Assembly (NCBI GenBank): GCA_963790965.1
Contig: CAWBQO010000002.1
Span: forward strand, 248,001 to 312,000
Source of the DNA: CAWBQO01 sp963790965
Lineage (GTDB): Bacteria; Bacteroidota; Rhodothermia; Rhodothermales; DASSAV01
Direction of reading: 5' to 3'
DNA: 64,000 nucleotides
Shown: one piece after another, positions 1-7,977 of the stretch
How the letters are laid out: the number at the start of each line of letters is the position of its first letter
Position numbering within the stretch: the first letter of the stretch is position 1
Made by a program: the position numbers and the translations under genes
The notes under the pieces: model-generated
Told to the model about the DNA's origin: nothing
What the model saw: only the letters and a program-made list of their open reading frames with translations
Database searches by the model: none

Positions 1-234
1 ACGGGGGGCGTCACGGCCTCCTTCGCCATGCTGGGCGACTTTAACCTTGCCGAGAAGGGTGCATTGATCGGTTTTGCCGGACCAAGGGTCATTCGCGAAA
101 CGATCGGGCAGGACCTCCCTTCCGAGTTCCAGCGCGCCGAATTTCTCCAGGAACACGGATTCATTGACTTTGTGGTGGACCGTCGCGATTTTAGGGCGCA
201 ACTCTCACGACTGCTGCAATTCGTTCACGAATAA
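1..234 (+). CDS. accD: Acetyl-CoA carboxylase carboxyltransferase subunit beta, C-terminal fragment
   Basis: The reading frame is open from the first base of the window, so the start lies outside. The visible 77 residues begin with TGGVTASFAMLGD and continue with AEPGALIGFAGPRVI-like sequence (here AEKGALIGFAGPRVIRET). This is the conserved end of the AccD crotonase-like carboxyltransferase domain. AccD pairs with AccA to move carboxyl from carboxybiotin to acetyl-CoA, making malonyl-CoA for fatty acid synthesis. The zinc-finger N-terminus is not in the window. A response-regulator gene follows 15 bp downstream on the same strand. Identity is secure from the motif even though most of the gene is missing. 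Confidence 0.9.
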   Translation, partial: TGGVTASFAMLGDFNLAEKGALIGFAGPRVIRETIGQDLPSEFQRAEFLQEHGFIDFVVDRRDFRAQLSRLLQFVHE

Positions 235-249
235 GGGCGTCGAAGTTCT

Positions 250-621
250 ATGCCTATTCTGATTGTAGAGGACGACCGCAACGTCGCCTATCTCGTGCAG
301 TATCACGTTCGCAAGCTCGGCCACAACGATGTGACGGTGGTCGGAAACGGCAGCCTTGCGGTGGAAGCGCTTGAAACGCGCTCCTGGAACCTCGTCCTTC
401 TCGACTGGATGCTGCCGGACATCAGTGGCATGGAGGTCTTGCAGCACATGAGGTCCGGATCGGTCAATGCTGCCACGCCTGTCGTCATGATGACCGCGCG
501 GAGCAATCCGGAAGACGTGCTCGCAGCCATCGAGGCGGGGGCCAGTGACTATGTTGTCAAGCCCTTCGATCGGGCCGTGCTGCAGTCGAAGATTCTGAAG
601 TACATGAAGTCGTTCGACTGA
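250..621 (+). CDS. Single-domain response regulator (CheY-like receiver)
   Basis: A 123-residue protein consisting only of a receiver domain. The acidic pair D8/D9 begins strand 1, the phospho-acceptor is D52 in LLDWMLPD, the switch Thr is T82 (MMTAR), and K104 lies in VKPF. All catalytic residues are present, so it should be phosphorylatable by a histidine kinase. There is no output domain, so it acts by protein-protein contact or phosphotransfer. It starts 15 bp after accD and is followed 38 bp later by a small coiled-coil protein. No cognate kinase is visible in the window. The target process cannot be told from sequence. Confidence 0.9.
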   Translation: MPILIVEDDRNVAYLVQYHVRKLGHNDVTVVGNGSLAVEALETRSWNLVLLDWMLPDISGMEVLQHMRSGSVNAATPVVMMTARSNPEDVLAAIEAGASDYVVKPFDRAVLQSKILKYMKSFD

Positions 622-659
622 GTCCGGCACTTACACGCGCCCCTTCAATCCTCTGCCTC

Positions 660-857
660 ATGGACGCTTCGCAACGCAAAAGGCTGCAAATGCAGCTTTC
701 CGACCTGAAATCGAACCAGGACCAGGTCGCTCGCTATCTTCACGATGCCAATTCAGACCCCGAGGTGCCGGACGGTCTTGTTCGTGCGCTCGCCGAGCGG
801 CAGTTGTCGCTGAAGAACGAGGTCGAACATCTGCAGGCAATCTTGAGCGGCGGTTAG
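660..857 (+). CDS. Small helical protein, unknown function
   Basis: A 65-residue charged protein. It is almost entirely predicted helix with heptad-like spacing (QLSDLKSNQDQVARYL, then ALAERQLSLKNEVEHLQAI), so a short coiled coil is likely. There is no signal peptide or cysteine. It follows the receiver-domain gene by 38 bp on the same strand, which may mean co-transcription, and converges on the next gene with a 9-bp gap. I do not recognise a family. The amphipathic composition and its position after accD/response regulator suggest a real small gene, but this is inference. Confidence 0.55.
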   Translation: MDASQRKRLQMQLSDLKSNQDQVARYLHDANSDPEVPDGLVRALAERQLSLKNEVEHLQAILSGG

Positions 858-866
858 GCCCGGCGG

Positions 867-1457
867 CTACTCTTTCTCAGCGTCCCGCATCTCAAAGAGC
901 ATGGCGTTGCTCAAGTATTCCAGCGCCTCCCACGTCGTCAGGATCGTTGAAGTGGCCCCGGTGCTTATCCGCACCTTGCCCTCGGCGTCCATCGTCTCAT
1001 AACCCTCGATGATGCCAAGCGACTTTGAGAAAGTCAGCACGGCGGCCAGGTAGGCTTTAGGAGACAGCGGCTCCGAGGAGGCCGCCGCAACGCCGGCCAG
1101 CGGCTCGGGGACGATTTCCGGTTCCGAAGGTGGGCTGCCGCGCTCTTCCGCCTTGATCCGGGAAATGTTGGAGCGAAACAACTCGCGCTTCTGGTAGAGG
1201 TCGGGTTCATCCGCTTTTCGCGCGGAGCGAACAACGGGCGGCTCCTCCTCGGGCGCGGTTGTTGGGGCGGCGTTCTTGAAAAGGTCCGCCGCCGGCGAGG
1301 TGCGAAGCAAAAGGCTGAGGAAGAGCCGCGCCTCGTCGGGCGAGAGCGTGACTTCCGGCGTGCCGAGGGTAAGCGTCAGAGAATCCGGACGCCAGACCAA
1401 CATCTGAACTTTTTTGCGCCGGATGGCTTCTCCGGCCACTTCACCGAGCGAAAGCAT
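867..1457 (-). CDS. Hypothetical protein, 196 residues
   Basis: No family recognised. Residues 1-55 are a folded-looking segment rich in beta-type sequence (VQMLVWRPDSLTLTLG). Residues 60-125 are low-complexity and Pro/Glu/Ala rich, consistent with a linker. Residues 130-196 look helical (LSPKAYLAAVLTFSKSLGIIEG, then EALEYLSNAMLFEMRDAEKE). There is no signal peptide or transmembrane segment, so it is probably cytoplasmic. The ATG at 1457 is the first start in frame and gives a coherent N-terminus. It is transcribed towards the small coiled-coil gene; upstream lies a 351-bp non-coding stretch. Confidence 0.6.
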   Translation of the reverse strand: MLSLGEVAGEAIRRKKVQMLVWRPDSLTLTLGTPEVTLSPDEARLFLSLLLRTSPAADLFKNAAPTTAPEEEPPVVRSARKADEPDLYQKRELFRSNISRIKAEERGSPPSEPEIVPEPLAGVAAASSEPLSPKAYLAAVLTFSKSLGIIEGYETMDAEGKVRISTGATSTILTTWEALEYLSNAMLFEMRDAEKE

Positions 1458-1808
1458 GGAAAGCTCCTCGACTAACTGTAGCCTCCCGTCGACGTGAACG
1501 TAAGACGTGTAGGAAAATAGGACCGGTTGGACCGCGCGGCTGTAGCCTGTGGCGCAAGGTTGGCCGCGCGTCGTCGCTCATGGCGCATAGGCAGAGAAAA
1601 GCCCGGCCGTCCCACCACGGTGCCGGGCCTCCCTCAGTCTCCGCCGGACAGGGTCCTGGAAGAGATGCCTTTATAGGACGCACCACTCTGCCGAATAACT
1701 CCGCAGAAAACTGCTCTTCACCGAAATTTCCTATTTTTCCCGCGCCCCGTGCCTGGCAGGGGATTCACAAAAACCTGTATATACTTTACTTAACCTCCGG
1801 AGAATATA
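1458..1808. other. Non-coding interval between the hypothetical gene and aroK
   Basis: 351 bp with no convincing gene. Short frames here have poor amino-acid composition (many Arg, Pro and Cys) and no recognisable motif. The only clear structure is the hairpin at 1597-1628, described separately. The stretch just after the aroK stop codon (about 1740-1810) is noticeably AT-richer, with tatatactttacttaa. I see no riboswitch or small-RNA signature that I can name. Confidence 0.6.
1597..1628 (-). terminator. Probable rho-independent terminator
   Basis: Inverted repeat GCCCGGC (1601-1607) / GCCGGGC (1622-1628). Read on the minus strand, the stem is followed directly by TTTTCT. It lies about 180 bp past the aroK stop codon, on the strand of aroK. 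It would end an aroK transcript before the next minus-strand gene. The stem is only 7 perfect bp with a 14-nt loop, so the call is moderate. Confidence 0.5.
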
Positions 1809-2390
1809 CTAACGGCGGCCGCCCTCGCGGAGCGCGGCGAGAACGGCTTCAACGGTGTTCTCCACGGGCTGGGATGACGTGTGGACGGTGTGGTGCGCCC
1901 GGCTGTAGAAAGGTTCGCGCGAAGCAAGAAGCCGCTCGATGTGCTCGCGCAGCTGCTGCCTCGGCAGAGGCTTGCCCGTCTCATCGAGGAGCATTGGCCG
2001 CTCCGTCCGGCCGTGATAGAGCCTCCGCACGAGCTGTGGAAGGGGCGTGCACAGGTAAACAAGCCGCCCGCCGCGGAGCACCGGTGCCAGCGTCTCCTCC
2101 CGCGTGAGCGTCCCGCCGCCGACGGCGACGACGATTCGGTCCAGTCTGAGCGTATCCATCAGCACGACGCGCTCGAGTTCGCGAAAAGCAGCTTCGCCGT
2201 CCGATTCGAAGAGCGAGGCAATGGATTTGCCGGCCTTCCTTTCAACGAGCACATCGAGGTCGAGAAAGCCGTAGTCGGCTCGGAGCGCGAGCAGCGGCCC
2301 GACGGTGCTCTTTCCGCTGCCCATAAAACCCGTCAGGTAAATGCGCGTAGGAAAGTCTGCGTCAGCCTGAATGGAAGTATCCTCGAACAT
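1809..2390 (-). CDS. aroK: Shikimate kinase
   Basis: Phosphorylates shikimate with ATP to shikimate-3-phosphate in the aromatic amino acid pathway; cytoplasmic. The 193-residue protein carries a Walker A GFMGSGKS at residues 21-28 (K27), the acidic FLDLDVLVE strand that binds shikimate and Mg, the VAVGGGT glycine-rich segment, and the lid RTERPML. Length is usual for AroK (about 170-195). It is divergent from truA, with 86 bp between start codons. aroB lies about 30 kb away, so the shikimate genes are dispersed. Another in-frame start is possible, since the first 14 residues precede the usual N-terminus. Confidence 0.93.
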   Translation of the reverse strand: MFEDTSIQADADFPTRIYLTGFMGSGKSTVGPLLALRADYGFLDLDVLVERKAGKSIASLFESDGEAAFRELERVVLMDTLRLDRIVVAVGGGTLTREETLAPVLRGGRLVYLCTPLPQLVRRLYHGRTERPMLLDETGKPLPRQQLREHIERLLASREPFYSRAHHTVHTSSQPVENTVEAVLAALREGGRR

Positions 2391-2476
2391 GAAGTGCGGT
2401 CAACGTGGCTGCGGGTGAGGCCGGTTTCAGCAAGCCGGGTGCTCTGTAAGTATACTCCGGGCGAGCCGTTTTTGCT

Positions 2477-3256
2477 ATGCCTACTTATCGCCTCCTGGTA
2501 GAATACGACGGCGGGCCGTTTGCCGGCTGGCAGGTGCAACCTGGTAAGCCCACGGTACAGCAGTCTCTGGAAACGGCCCTTCAGACGGCGCTTCGGGAAA
2601 CCGTGACGCTCGTCGGCTCGGGGCGTACCGATGCAGGCGTTCACGCGCGCGGACAGGTTGCGCACTTCGCCTGCGGTCGCGCCCACGAGGCCCGGCGGCT
2701 CCAACAGTCGCTGAACAGCCTCACGCCCGGCTCGGTGGCGGTACTCGCGGCTGAGCAAGCGCCGGACTCGTTCCACGCGCGCTATGACGCGCGTGCGCGG
2801 CGGTATGTGTACGCCGTCTCCACCAGCCCGCGAGCGCTGGACCGTGCTACACGGCTCTTTCTCCGGCCCGAACCCGACGTCGACCGGATGAACGAGGCGG
2901 CCGCCCGGCTGCCGGGCATGCGGGATTTTAGCGCGTTCTGCCGCACACGGTCCGAAACCCGCAACCGCGTCTGCACCATTGAAACGGCGCGGTGGGAGCC
3001 GGAAGCGCGGCCCGGAGACTGGCGGTTCGTCATCGAGGCCGACCGGTTCTTGCACGGGATGGTGCGCGCCATCGTCGGCACCCTGCTGCGCATCGGGCAC
3101 GGCGACTGGCACGTGGCCGACATGGACCGCATCATCGCGTCGAGCGACCGGCGTGCTGCAGGACCGGCAGCCCCGGCGCACGGACTATGTCTCGACCGGG
3201 TCCGCTATGCCGCGCCGATTTTCGCCGGTTCATCTTTTGAAATTGAGACGGCATGA
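2477..3256 (+). CDS. truA: tRNA pseudouridine(38-40) synthase
   Basis: Isomerises uridines 38-40 of the tRNA anticodon stem-loop to pseudouridine. The catalytic Asp is D52 in GSGRTDAGVHA. Other TruA landmarks are the N-terminal YDGGPFAGWQVQP, FHARYDARARRYVY, FSAFCRTRSET and FLHGMVRAIVGTLL. The length of 259 is normal. The stop overlaps the start of the next gene by four bases (ATGA), so translation of the downstream lipoprotein is probably coupled. An AT-rich tatact element lies about 20 bp upstream of the ATG in the truA/aroK divergent region and may be part of the promoter. Confidence 0.95.
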   Translation: MPTYRLLVEYDGGPFAGWQVQPGKPTVQQSLETALQTALRETVTLVGSGRTDAGVHARGQVAHFACGRAHEARRLQQSLNSLTPGSVAVLAAEQAPDSFHARYDARARRYVYAVSTSPRALDRATRLFLRPEPDVDRMNEAAARLPGMRDFSAFCRTRSETRNRVCTIETARWEPEARPGDWRFVIEADRFLHGMVRAIVGTLLRIGHGDWHVADMDRIIASSDRRAAGPAAPAHGLCLDRVRYAAPIFAGSSFEIETA

Positions 3257-4617
3257 AGAGGATGACAGTTCGCCATCTAAACGGCTCCCTCGTTGGGGCG
3301 CTGCTCCTCGCGGCGCTCGGGGCGCTGACGAGCGGCTGCGAAAGGCCCTTCGTTCCGGAGGCCCGGCCCGAGATCGAGTTGCAGACGCCTGCCGACTTGT
3401 CGGTTGTGCGCACGGCCGCTGCGCTGCGGCTCGTCGTTTCCACGTCCTCGCTTCGGCCCGTCTTGTCCGTGACGGCCAATGACGCGCCGCTGCGGCCTTC
3501 GGAACAAGGCTCGACCTGGGCGGGCGAACTGATGCTTTACGTGGGGCTGAATGCCATTGCGCTGGAAGCGACGGACGAGCGTGGCGGCGTCGGGAGAGAC
3601 ACGCTTTACGCCGCGTACGTGCCCCTGCAGATCACCCCCGCTGCGTTCTCCCTTCCGCAATCCGTCGGCGGGCAAGCGTCCACCCTGCTCTCCGACGGCA
3701 CCGTGCTCATCACGGGCGGCACCCGCAGCACGGACCAGCCGGCGCAGCAACGTGCTTACCGCTATGACTTCAGCGATTCTCCGCGCCCGATCTCCGTACC
3801 GTCGTTGCTGCACGCTCGGACCGGACATACGGGTACCCTGCTGCCGGACGGATCGGTCCTCATCCTTGGCGGCGCGACGCGCGACATACCGGAGGCCGCT
3901 GATTTCGTCTCCGCCATCGAGCGGTACGATCCGGCGGGCGGAGAGATTGTCGAGGTGCCGTATTCGGGTCCGCCGGTGCGGCGGGCGCTCCATACGGCGC
4001 TCGTTTATACGATCGCGGGGAACACCTATGTCTTCGTTGCGGGCGGACTTGGGGAAAGCCGCACTGGCGAGGCCGCCGTTTCTCCGCGAGCAGACATGCT
4101 GCGTTTCCAGCTCCGCAACGACTCTCTGATCGCCCTCGACGGAGCGGCCGGGCCGCTGCTGTTCAACGACCCGTCCTATGGACACACGCAAACCGAGCTA
4201 CCGGCCACGCCGGGCGTGCCCCGCTACCTCTTTGCGGGATATTCTTTCGAGCGAAGTGCCGTGTTCGCCAACTTCTTCCTGTTCGACATCTACGGCCTCC
4301 GCCAGTTTGACTATCTGGACCGGGCGGGGCTGCGCGAGCCGCGCATCCGCCATGCGGCAGCGCCCCTCGGAGACGATCTCATTCTTTTCCTGGGTGGCCA
4401 TGGGGCCTCGCCCGGCGAGATCGTTTCGACGAGCGAACTGTATGCTCCGGCAGTGAATCGCTACTTTCGTTTTACAACGGCCGGCAGCGCCGTCAGAAGA
4501 TTCGGCCAGACCGCAACAAAACTGCGGGACGGACGAATACTGACTGTGGGAGGGTTCAGCGCGGACGGAAGCGCGACCGACGCTGTAGCCTTTGTCTCCT
4601 TTAACAGCGATTCGTGA
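3253..4617 (+). CDS. Kelch-like beta-propeller lipoprotein
   Basis: A 454-residue exported protein. The basic N-terminus, hydrophobic core and LTSGC lipobox (Cys29) predict a lipoprotein. Residues about 40-125 look like an Ig-like domain. From about residue 135 there are kelch-type blades with repeats such as GHTGTLLPDGSVLILGG, and further GG-containing motifs (FVAGGLGES, LFLGGHGA, ILTVGGFSADG). This suggests a six- or seven-bladed propeller. The start codon overlaps the truA stop (ATGA) and its own stop overlaps the next GTG start. Ligand or partner is unknown; the truA linkage is probably transcriptional rather than functional. Confidence 0.75.
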   Translation: MKRMTVRHLNGSLVGALLLAALGALTSGCERPFVPEARPEIELQTPADLSVVRTAAALRLVVSTSSLRPVLSVTANDAPLRPSEQGSTWAGELMLYVGLNAIALEATDERGGVGRDTLYAAYVPLQITPAAFSLPQSVGGQASTLLSDGTVLITGGTRSTDQPAQQRAYRYDFSDSPRPISVPSLLHARTGHTGTLLPDGSVLILGGATRDIPEAADFVSAIERYDPAGGEIVEVPYSGPPVRRALHTALVYTIAGNTYVFVAGGLGESRTGEAAVSPRADMLRFQLRNDSLIALDGAAGPLLFNDPSYGHTQTELPATPGVPRYLFAGYSFERSAVFANFFLFDIYGLRQFDYLDRAGLREPRIRHAAAPLGDDLILFLGGHGASPGEIVSTSELYAPAVNRYFRFTTAGSAVRRFGQTATKLRDGRILTVGGFSADGSATDAVAFVSFNSDS

Positions 4618-4817
4618 CGGGTGTCTATATGGACGTGCAGCAAATTCTCCGGTGGCTGGTCATAGCGATTGTGCTCCTTGTGGCGGTCGCCTTGCTGGCC
4701 GTAATTCTGCAGATCGGGGCTGTGCTTCTCAAGCTATCCCTGAAGATTCTGCTTGTGCTCCTGCTCGTGGCCGTCGTGCTGCGGTTCTTTTCCGCCATTG
4801 CCGAGCGCAGAAGATAG
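4614..4817 (+). CDS. Small membrane protein
   Basis: A 67-residue protein dominated by two hydrophobic helices separated by a short Lys-containing turn, ending in a basic tail (IAERRR). A GTG at 4614 overlaps the previous stop codon (GTGA), and an ATG at 4629 gives a 62-residue version. The overlap favours translational coupling to the kelch-like lipoprotein whichever start is used. No enzymatic motif is visible. The regular Leu/Val/Ile composition argues for a genuine small inner-membrane protein, but the family is not recognised. Confidence 0.6.
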   Translation: MTGVYMDVQQILRWLVIAIVLLVAVALLAVILQIGAVLLKLSLKILLVLLLVAVVLRFFSAIAERRR

Positions 4818-4921
4818 CGGGAGCGGGTGAGGGTGAAAGGCGTATATTATAGCGGTTAGTCGCCGGCGAAAAGGCTTCGCCGTTCGGCCCTCCGTCCTTT
4901 CCTCCTTTCCCTTGTGCCGCC

Positions 4922-6217
4922 GTGCCCCCTATCCAGGCGCTCTCGCCAGTCCGTAGCAATTATCTCGAAAGCCGGTTCACCTTCGATGTGCGGTCGGAGA
5001 CCGATCTGCTCCGGCAGGTGCTCGTCCACACGCCGGGGGCGGAGATGGAACTGGTCTCTCCCGAGAACAAAGGGCGGCTTCTGTTCGAGGACATCCTTTT
5101 CGTCGGCCACGCCCGCAAGGAACACTTGCTTTTGAGTGGTCTGATCGAAAAGGTGGTCGGCAAGCCCGAGTCGGTAGTTCAGATCACGACGCTGCTGCGC
5201 GACGTGTTTACGATCGAGGAAGCCCGGCACGAGTTCATCGAGCTGATGTGCTCGATCGCGCCCGAGCGCAACTTGAGGCCCTTCGAATCCGAGTTCAAGC
5301 GGCTTTCTCCGGAGGAGCTGCACCACTTCGCCCTGACCGGCGAGTCGGCGCTGCCGCTCACGACGCTTCCTATCCCGAACCTCATGTTCACCAGGGATAT
5401 CGCGGCGGTCGTTCATGATCAGATCATTCTCAGCCACGCGGCCACGGCGGCGCGCGCCAGGGAAAGCCTGATCGTGAAGGTCGTCCTGCAACATCATCCC
5501 GCGTTCGCAGATCAGCGGGAAAACGTGATTGCGCTCCCTCCCGGCGTCACGTTCGAGGGCGGCGACCTCATCGTTGCGTCTCCGGAAGTCGTCCTAATCG
5601 GCCACTCGGAACGGACCTCGTTCAGCGGAATCATGGCCATAGCAAAGGCCCTGTTTAGCCGGACGAGCGTCCGGCACGTCGTGCTCGTCGACCTGCCGAA
5701 GGATCGCTCTTACATGCATCTCGATACGGTGTTCACGTTCGTGACGCCGGACGAGTGCGTCATCTTCCCACCGCTCTTTGAAAGGGCGGCGCTTGGCAAC
5801 GTGGCTCTCTTCTCCCGCGACGACGACGCGCCGGAGGGCCGGTTCACGTGCGAATTACGCCTTTCCCTAAAGGAGGCCCTTGACGAGCTTCTCGGCCGCT
5901 CGCTGACCTTCATCCCGTGCGGCGGCTCCGACCCGCACAGCCAGCGGCGGGAGCAGTGGACGGACGGCGCAAACTTCTTTGCCATTGCGCCGGGATTGAT
6001 CGTTGGATACGAGCGCAACCTCGCCACGTTCGACGTCATGCGCCGGCACGACTACCGCGTCGTGTCCGCCGAGAGCTTTCTCAATTTCTACGACGGGAGC
6101 GACTTTCACGCGGGCGAGAAACTGGCGATCAAGCTTGAAGGAACGGAACTCTCGCGCGGCAGAGGCGGTCCGCGCTGCATGACGCTACCGCTGGCGCGCC
6201 AGGCATCCGGTGCGTGA
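4922..6217 (+). CDS. arcA: Arginine deiminase
   Basis: Hydrolyses L-arginine to citrulline and ammonia. The 431-residue protein has the guanidino-group modifying enzyme signatures in order: PNLMFTRDI, the Asp-containing FEGGDL, the catalytic His segment MHLDTVFTFV, and the nucleophilic Cys419 in GGPRCMTLPLAR. The length fits ArcA (400-420) with a slightly long N-terminus. Translation starts at GTG 4922; no in-frame ATG lies near. The 104-bp upstream gap contains a tatattat box (about 4843-4850) and a small hairpin (4864-4882). The usual partners ornithine carbamoyltransferase, carbamate kinase and arginine/ornithine antiporter are not adjacent. Confidence 0.92.
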   Translation: MPPIQALSPVRSNYLESRFTFDVRSETDLLRQVLVHTPGAEMELVSPENKGRLLFEDILFVGHARKEHLLLSGLIEKVVGKPESVVQITTLLRDVFTIEEARHEFIELMCSIAPERNLRPFESEFKRLSPEELHHFALTGESALPLTTLPIPNLMFTRDIAAVVHDQIILSHAATAARARESLIVKVVLQHHPAFADQRENVIALPPGVTFEGGDLIVASPEVVLIGHSERTSFSGIMAIAKALFSRTSVRHVVLVDLPKDRSYMHLDTVFTFVTPDECVIFPPLFERAALGNVALFSRDDDAPEGRFTCELRLSLKEALDELLGRSLTFIPCGGSDPHSQRREQWTDGANFFAIAPGLIVGYERNLATFDVMRRHDYRVVSAESFLNFYDGSDFHAGEKLAIKLEGTELSRGRGGPRCMTLPLARQASGA

Positions 6218-6305
6218 ACGCGCCGGGACAGAACCTTCTGCGGCGCGGCGCGTCCCGGTGTGCCACGCCGTTCAATGGGCACGTCAAAGAGAAACGCCGA
6301 ACGTT

Positions 6306-6830
6306 ATGTCATTTCCTTCGCTGCTTGAACCTGATCGCCGCTGGATGGCCGTCGCTCTGCGCGAGGCCGAACGGGCGCTCGAGGAGGGCGAGGTGCCGAT
6401 CGGGGCCGTCGTGGTCAAGAAGAACGAGATCATTGGCCGCGGGCACAACATGGTGGAGCAGCTGAAGGACCCTACCGCGCACGCCGAGCTTATCGCAGTT
6501 ACCGCCGCCTGCCAGACACTGCGGTCCAAGTTTCTTGAGGGTTGCACGCTCTTCGTCACGCTCGAACCATGCCCTATGTGCGCCGGTGCCCTCGTCTGGG
6601 CGCGCCTAGACCGGCTCGTTTTCGGCGCGTTCGACGAGAAAGCCGGCAGCGCCTCCACGCTGTACAACATCCCGCAGGACCCCCGCCTCAATCACCAGGT
6701 GGAGATCATGTCGGGGCTGGAAGCTGATCGCTGCGCCGACCTGTTGCAGACCTTCTTCCGGCAGAAGCGCGGGCGGCCAACCCGCGATGCGGGCGTTCCG
6801 CACTTGCCGGGAGGAGACGGCTTCGCCTGA
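6306..6830 (+). CDS. tadA: tRNA-specific adenosine deaminase
   Basis: Deaminates A34 of tRNA-Arg to inosine. The 174-residue protein has the cytidine/deoxycytidylate deaminase fold with zinc ligands H59 and catalytic E61 in AHAEL, then C89 and C92 in EPCPMC. The C-terminal part AGSASTLYNIPQDPRLNHQVEI is typical of TadA rather than guanine or cytosine deaminases. I chose the ATG at 6306, since upstream sequence in frame does not look like protein. It lies 88 bp after arcA and 74 bp before ypdA on the same strand. Confidence 0.93.
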   Translation: MSFPSLLEPDRRWMAVALREAERALEEGEVPIGAVVVKKNEIIGRGHNMVEQLKDPTAHAELIAVTAACQTLRSKFLEGCTLFVTLEPCPMCAGALVWARLDRLVFGAFDEKAGSASTLYNIPQDPRLNHQVEIMSGLEADRCADLLQTFFRQKRGRPTRDAGVPHLPGGDGFA

Positions 6831-6904
6831 TCGGCACGTCGAACTGGAAACAGGGCTGCCCCAATGCCGTTTCCACGACTCATCAACGCTTGAAGAGTCT
6901 GTTT

Positions 6905-7915
6905 ATGTACGACGTAGTCATTATTGGCGCAGGTCCCATCGGCCTCGCGGGTGGCGTAGCAGCGGCCCGGCTGGGCCTGGAGGCGATCATCATTGAAAAG
7001 GGCGCGCTGGTCAACTCGCTGACCGGCTATCCGACCAATATGGAGTTCTTCTCGACTCCGGACCTCCTGGAGATTGGCGGCTATCCCCTCCCCACGCAGC
7101 GCTACAAGCCCATTCGCGAAGAAGCCATCGACTATTACCGGCGCGTGGCCGAGGCTGAAGCGCTGAACGTTCACCTGTATGAATGTGTGCAGCGGGTGGA
7201 CGGCAGCGACGGCAACTTCCGCGTGATCACCAACAAGGCCGAATACGCCTGCCGCAAGGTGGTCGGTGCGACCGGCTTCTTCGACATTCCGAACCTCATC
7301 GGCGTGCCGGGCGAAGAGCTGCCGCACGTCTCGCACTATTACCGGGAGCCATTCCATTACACGGGGCAGAAGGTGGCGGTGATCGGCGCGAAGAACTCGG
7401 CCGCGAAGGCTGCGCTGGACTGTTTCCGCCACGGAGCCGACGTGACAATGATCGTACGCGGGGCCGAGGTCTCCTCGAGTGTCAAGTACTGGATCAAGCC
7501 GGACCTCGAGAATCGCATTCGGGAAGGGAGTATTCGCGCGATGTTCAACACCGTCGTGGAAGAGATTCGCCCGGGATCTTTGGTGGCCGTAACGCCGGAA
7601 GGGCGTGTCGAACTGGAGAACGACTGGGTCATCGCCCTGACCGGATACCGGCCCGACTACGCGCTGTTTGATCGGATGGGAATCAGGATCGGCGACGATC
7701 CGTCGCGCACGCCCGTTCACAACCCGGACACTTTCGAGACCAATCGCTCGGGAGTTTATCTTGCCGGAACGGTGCTCGGCGGCCTGAATACGAGCCGCTG
7801 GTTCATCGAGAACGCCCGCTTCCATGCCGAGCACATCATGGAAGACATCGCCCGCGAGCGGGATCTTGCCAAGAACACGCAGGGCAACGGGTACGTGACG
7901 GAATCCGCCGGTTAA
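6905..7915 (+). CDS. ypdA: YpdA-family bacillithiol disulfide reductase
   Basis: An FAD/NAD(P)-dependent pyridine nucleotide oxidoreductase of the thioredoxin-reductase-like group, about 336 residues. The FAD-binding GAGPIG sits at residues 8-13. The characteristic YpdA stretch GYPTNMEFFSTPDLLEIGG follows, and a second dinucleotide-binding motif (VIGAKNSAA) lies mid-protein. There is no CxxC redox pair, as in YpdA/Bdr, which reduce bacillithiol disulfide in Firmicutes. A TTG at 6890 is in frame, but the ATG at 6905 places the Rossmann strand at the usual distance. It converges on serA across a hairpin. Bacillithiol use is inferred from family membership. Confidence 0.85.
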   Translation: MYDVVIIGAGPIGLAGGVAAARLGLEAIIIEKGALVNSLTGYPTNMEFFSTPDLLEIGGYPLPTQRYKPIREEAIDYYRRVAEAEALNVHLYECVQRVDGSDGNFRVITNKAEYACRKVVGATGFFDIPNLIGVPGEELPHVSHYYREPFHYTGQKVAVIGAKNSAAKAALDCFRHGADVTMIVRGAEVSSSVKYWIKPDLENRIREGSIRAMFNTVVEEIRPGSLVAVTPEGRVELENDWVIALTGYRPDYALFDRMGIRIGDDPSRTPVHNPDTFETNRSGVYLAGTVLGGLNTSRWFIENARFHAEHIMEDIARERDLAKNTQGNGYVTESAG

Positions 7916-7927
7916 CAGGTGCCTGCT

Positions 7928-7959
7928 CGCCGCAGAGGACAGCTTCGTCCCCTGCGGCG
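7928..7959. terminator. Hairpin between convergent ypdA and serA, possible bidirectional terminator
   Basis: Arms of 13 nt (7928-7940 and 7947-7959) pair with a single A-C mismatch around the 6-nt loop AGCTTC. It sits in the 62-bp gap between the two stop codons. There is no T-tract on either side, so classical intrinsic termination is not certain. Confidence 0.45.
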
Positions 7960-7977
7960 GCGGCGCGTCAGGGCGGC

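Noticed and set aside
1580..2107. A 175-codon frame running from the non-coding interval into aroK
   Set aside because: Arg/Ala/Cys-rich, overlaps aroK antisense for its last 300 bp and contains the terminator hairpin.
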